The notes below the pieces were generated by a model, which was given only the letters and a program-made list of their open reading frames with translations, was not told the origin of the DNA and ran no database searches. Positions 4,504 to 6,396 of a stretch of DNA of 6,396 nucleotides are shown here, piece by piece (the first letter of the stretch is position 1; each line of letters opens with the position of its first letter). The stretch comes from Candidatus Hydrogenedentota bacterium. GTDB lineage: Bacteria > Hydrogenedentota > Hydrogenedentia > Hydrogenedentales > SLHB01. Location: NCBI GenBank assembly GCA_007136375.1, contig SLHB01000348.1, forward strand, positions 1 to 6,396, given 5' to 3'. The position numbers and the translations under genes were made by a program.

Positions 4504-6396
4504 ATGAGACTGCTGTTGGGGCTTTTCGCTGGAGCGCTCGTAGCCGCCGCGGGGGCCGCGGCCGCCCCCCTGCCCTTTTCCGAATCCGTTCCCCTGGACG
4601 GCGTCCGTGGATACAGCGGGGCCATTCCCGAACCGGGAGCCTTCCTCCGCCATGAGATCGGCGAGCGGCACACCGAGCCGGATCAGATCGTCGCGTACTT
4701 CGAGGCCGTGGCCGCGGAAAGCCAGCGGGTGGAAGTCCGGGAACAGGGACGGAGCTATCAGAACCGGCCCCTGATCCACGCCATCGTGACATCCGAAGCG
4801 AACCACGATGAACTGGAGCGGCTCCGCAGGGCGAACCTGCGCCTGTCGGACGCGCCGGAACGCGTGGACACGGAGGCATTGGAGACGCAACCGGCGGTCG
4901 TCTACGCCGGGTATAGCGTCCATGGCGACGAGGCGAGCGGTGCGGAAGCGGCGATGCTGCTGCTATACCACTTGGCCGCTGGCCGGGGGCCCGCCGTGAA
5001 CCGGGTGCTCGACAACCTCATCGTCATCATCGAGCCGTGCATGAACCCCGATGGCCGCAGCCGGTTCACGACGTGGGTCAACCAAAACCGGGGCGCGACG
5101 CCGGTGGCGGATCCAGACACCCGGGAACTCCGCGTTCAGCAACAGTGGCCCACGGGCCGCTTGAACCATTACTGGTTCGATCCGAACCGGGACTGGATCA
5201 CGACGCTTCACCCCGAGGGCCGGACCCGCTTGGAGTTGCTCAACCACTGGCGGCCTCAGGTGATTTGCGACTTCCACGAGATGGGCTCCGAGTCCAGCTA
5301 CTTCTTCCAGCCCGGCGTGCCCGAACGCGTCAACCCCCTGACGCCGGACCGCAATCAGACCCTCACGCGGGAGATCGCCCGCTTCCACGCGGATATCTTC
5401 AACGAGGCGGGCGAGTTGTACTACACCGAGGAAACCTTCGACGATTACTTCCCTGGAAAGGGCTCCACCTACCCCGACATCACGGGCGGCGTCGGCATTC
5501 TCTACGAGCAGGCTTCCTCCCGGGGGCTCCAGCGCGAGGCCGACAGCCACGGCGTCATCGCCTACCCGCGGACGATCCGGAATCAGTTGGCCGCGTCCCT
5601 GTCCACGCTCCAAGCGAGCGTTGCGCTCCGCACGGAACTCCTGAGCTATCAGCGGGACTTCTTCGCCGAGGCGCCGGCCTTCGCGAAGCAGCATGACGTA
5701 GAGGCCTACGTGGTCTGTCTTTCCCAAGGCCGCACCCGGGCCGAGGCCATGCTGCGCATGTTTCAACGGCACCGCATCGAATGTCACGCCCTTGCGAAGG
5801 ACGCCTTTATCGGCGGCAAGGTCTTCCGCCAAGGAGAAGCCGCCGTCATCCTGATGGACCAGCCCCAGGCGCGGCTTATCGCCTCTTTGATGGACCCGTT
5901 GACGGAGTTCGAGGACGACCGCTTCTACGATGTCTCCACGTGGACCAAGCCCCTCGCCTTCGGCGTCCGCGTGGGAACACTGGACAAGAACGCGGCCGAG
6001 TATGTGGGCGGTGAGCTCGGCTCCATCGAATACAGCGGGGGCGAGCTGTTGGGCGGCCGGGCCGAGTTCGCCTATCTCTTGGCCTGGGATCGCTACTTCG
6101 CTCCCAGGGCCCTCTACAAGCTGCAAGACGCGGGACTCCACACGCGGGTGCTCCGCCGGCCCGTGTCCATCGAAGTCGACGGCAAGACCGTCGAACTCGG
6201 CCGCGGCGCCGTACTCGTCCCGGTCTGGCATCCCGCCCACGGAGACGACGCGGCGGACCGGGTCCACGCCCTGGTCCGGCAAGTCATCGACGAGGACCAC
6301 GTCCGTGTGTACGCCGCCGACGACGGACTGACCGTGTCGGGTCCCGACCTGGGCACCCGCGTCGAAGGCGCGGTGCTGGAGAAACCGGAAATCGCG
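4504..6396 (+). CDS. Secreted M14-family zinc carboxypeptidase-like protein, cut at the window end
   Basis: The first 631 codons are in the window and the frame is open at the edge. A Sec signal peptide (residues 1 to about 20, Leu/Ala-rich) is followed by a lead-in region (about 30-125: IPEPGAF, then VAYFEAVAAESQRVEV) typical of large bacterial M14 proteins. The peptidase domain covers about 130-345. Zinc ligands are His140 and Glu143 (HGDE) and His258 (DFHEMG). Substrate-binding elements are NPDGR (181-185) and Asn228-Arg229 (DPNRDW). The catalytic glutamate is Glu335 (ILYEQAS). All key residues are present, so it is probably active. From about 380 a second region (LMDQPQARL, then YDVSTWTKPLAFGV, then SGPDLGTR near the end) matches the conserved tail of the same family. 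Relatives usually continue with a glutamine-amidotransferase-like domain, which would lie beyond the edge. Family members trim amino acids from peptides or cell-wall peptides; the substrate here is unknown. It is the third exported product of the rightward cluster. Confidence 0.9.
   Translation, partial: MRLLLGLFAGALVAAAGAAAAPLPFSESVPLDGVRGYSGAIPEPGAFLRHEIGERHTEPDQIVAYFEAVAAESQRVEVREQGRSYQNRPLIHAIVTSEANHDELERLRRANLRLSDAPERVDTEALETQPAVVYAGYSVHGDEASGAEAAMLLLYHLAAGRGPAVNRVLDNLIVIIEPCMNPDGRSRFTTWVNQNRGATPVADPDTRELRVQQQWPTGRLNHYWFDPNRDWITTLHPEGRTRLELLNHWRPQVICDFHEMGSESSYFFQPGVPERVNPLTPDRNQTLTREIARFHADIFNEAGELYYTEETFDDYFPGKGSTYPDITGGVGILYEQASSRGLQREADSHGVIAYPRTIRNQLAASLSTLQASVALRTELLSYQRDFFAEAPAFAKQHDVEAYVVCLSQGRTRAEAMLRMFQRHRIECHALAKDAFIGGKVFRQGEAAVILMDQPQARLIASLMDPLTEFEDDRFYDVSTWTKPLAFGVRVGTLDKNAAEYVGGELGSIEYSGGELLGGRAEFAYLLAWDRYFAPRALYKLQDAGLHTRVLRRPVSIEVDGKTVELGRGAVLVPVWHPAHGDDAADRVHALVRQVIDEDHVRVYAADDGLTVSGPDLGTRVEGAVLEKPEIA

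Noticed and set aside
4487..4507. A six-codon mini-ORF (MRRRCR) whose stop overlaps the M14 start as ATGA
   Set aside because: It has no ribosome binding site of its own, and its Arg codons are simply the Shine-Dalgarno bases of the M14 gene. Probably chance.
3221..4879. A 552-codon open frame on the minus strand across the beta-helix and M14 genes
   Set aside because: It lies opposite two clear genes and crosses their intergenic gap. Its translation is Arg/Ala/Pro/Val-rich without recognisable motifs, as expected for a shadow frame in GC-rich DNA.
4963..6300. A 445-codon open frame on the minus strand opposite the M14 gene
   Set aside because: The plus strand encodes a complete set of M14 catalytic residues. 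The minus frame gives a low-complexity product without recognisable motifs and no ribosome binding site was found.

Overview
The window is about 63% G+C, densely coding bacterial DNA with a clear divergent layout. No RNA gene, CRISPR array, insertion sequence or phage gene was seen. The mix of families suggests an uncultivated-type, carbohydrate-processing bacterium of the Planctomycetes / Hydrogenedentota / Lentisphaerae kind. These are a Tat-exported TIM-barrel isomerase-like protein, a TMTC-like GT-C membrane protein, a secreted beta-helix protein with a PKD-like end, and a large secreted M14 peptidase. That placement is inference from gene style and was not tested.

Left part, minus strand (1-1669): a polytopic GT-C-fold membrane protein (122-1669) lies 43 bases upstream of the first 26 codons of the GTPase gene der, which runs off the left edge. 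The two probably form one transcription unit.

Middle (1670-1864): a 195-base divergent intergenic region. It holds a plausible sigma70-type promoter and a perfect Shine-Dalgarno sequence for the rightward genes.

Right part, plus strand (1865-6396): three genes in one direction, all with export signals. The first encodes a Tat-exported sugar-isomerase/epimerase-like TIM barrel. After a 120-base gap come a Sec-exported right-handed beta-helix protein with a PKD-like C-terminus and, 50 bases later, a Sec-exported M14-type zinc carboxypeptidase-like protein cut by the right edge. The three could form an operon for extracytoplasmic processing of a glycan or glycopeptide, but no substrate can be read from the sequence.

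The 120-base gap (2738-2857) is the most structured non-coding piece. It has two sets of competing inverted repeats and a 12-base perfect palindrome just before the ribosome binding site of the beta-helix gene. It looks like the main control point of the cluster. Beyond that, and the unusual all-exported gene trio, nothing here convincingly shows a new type of biological system.
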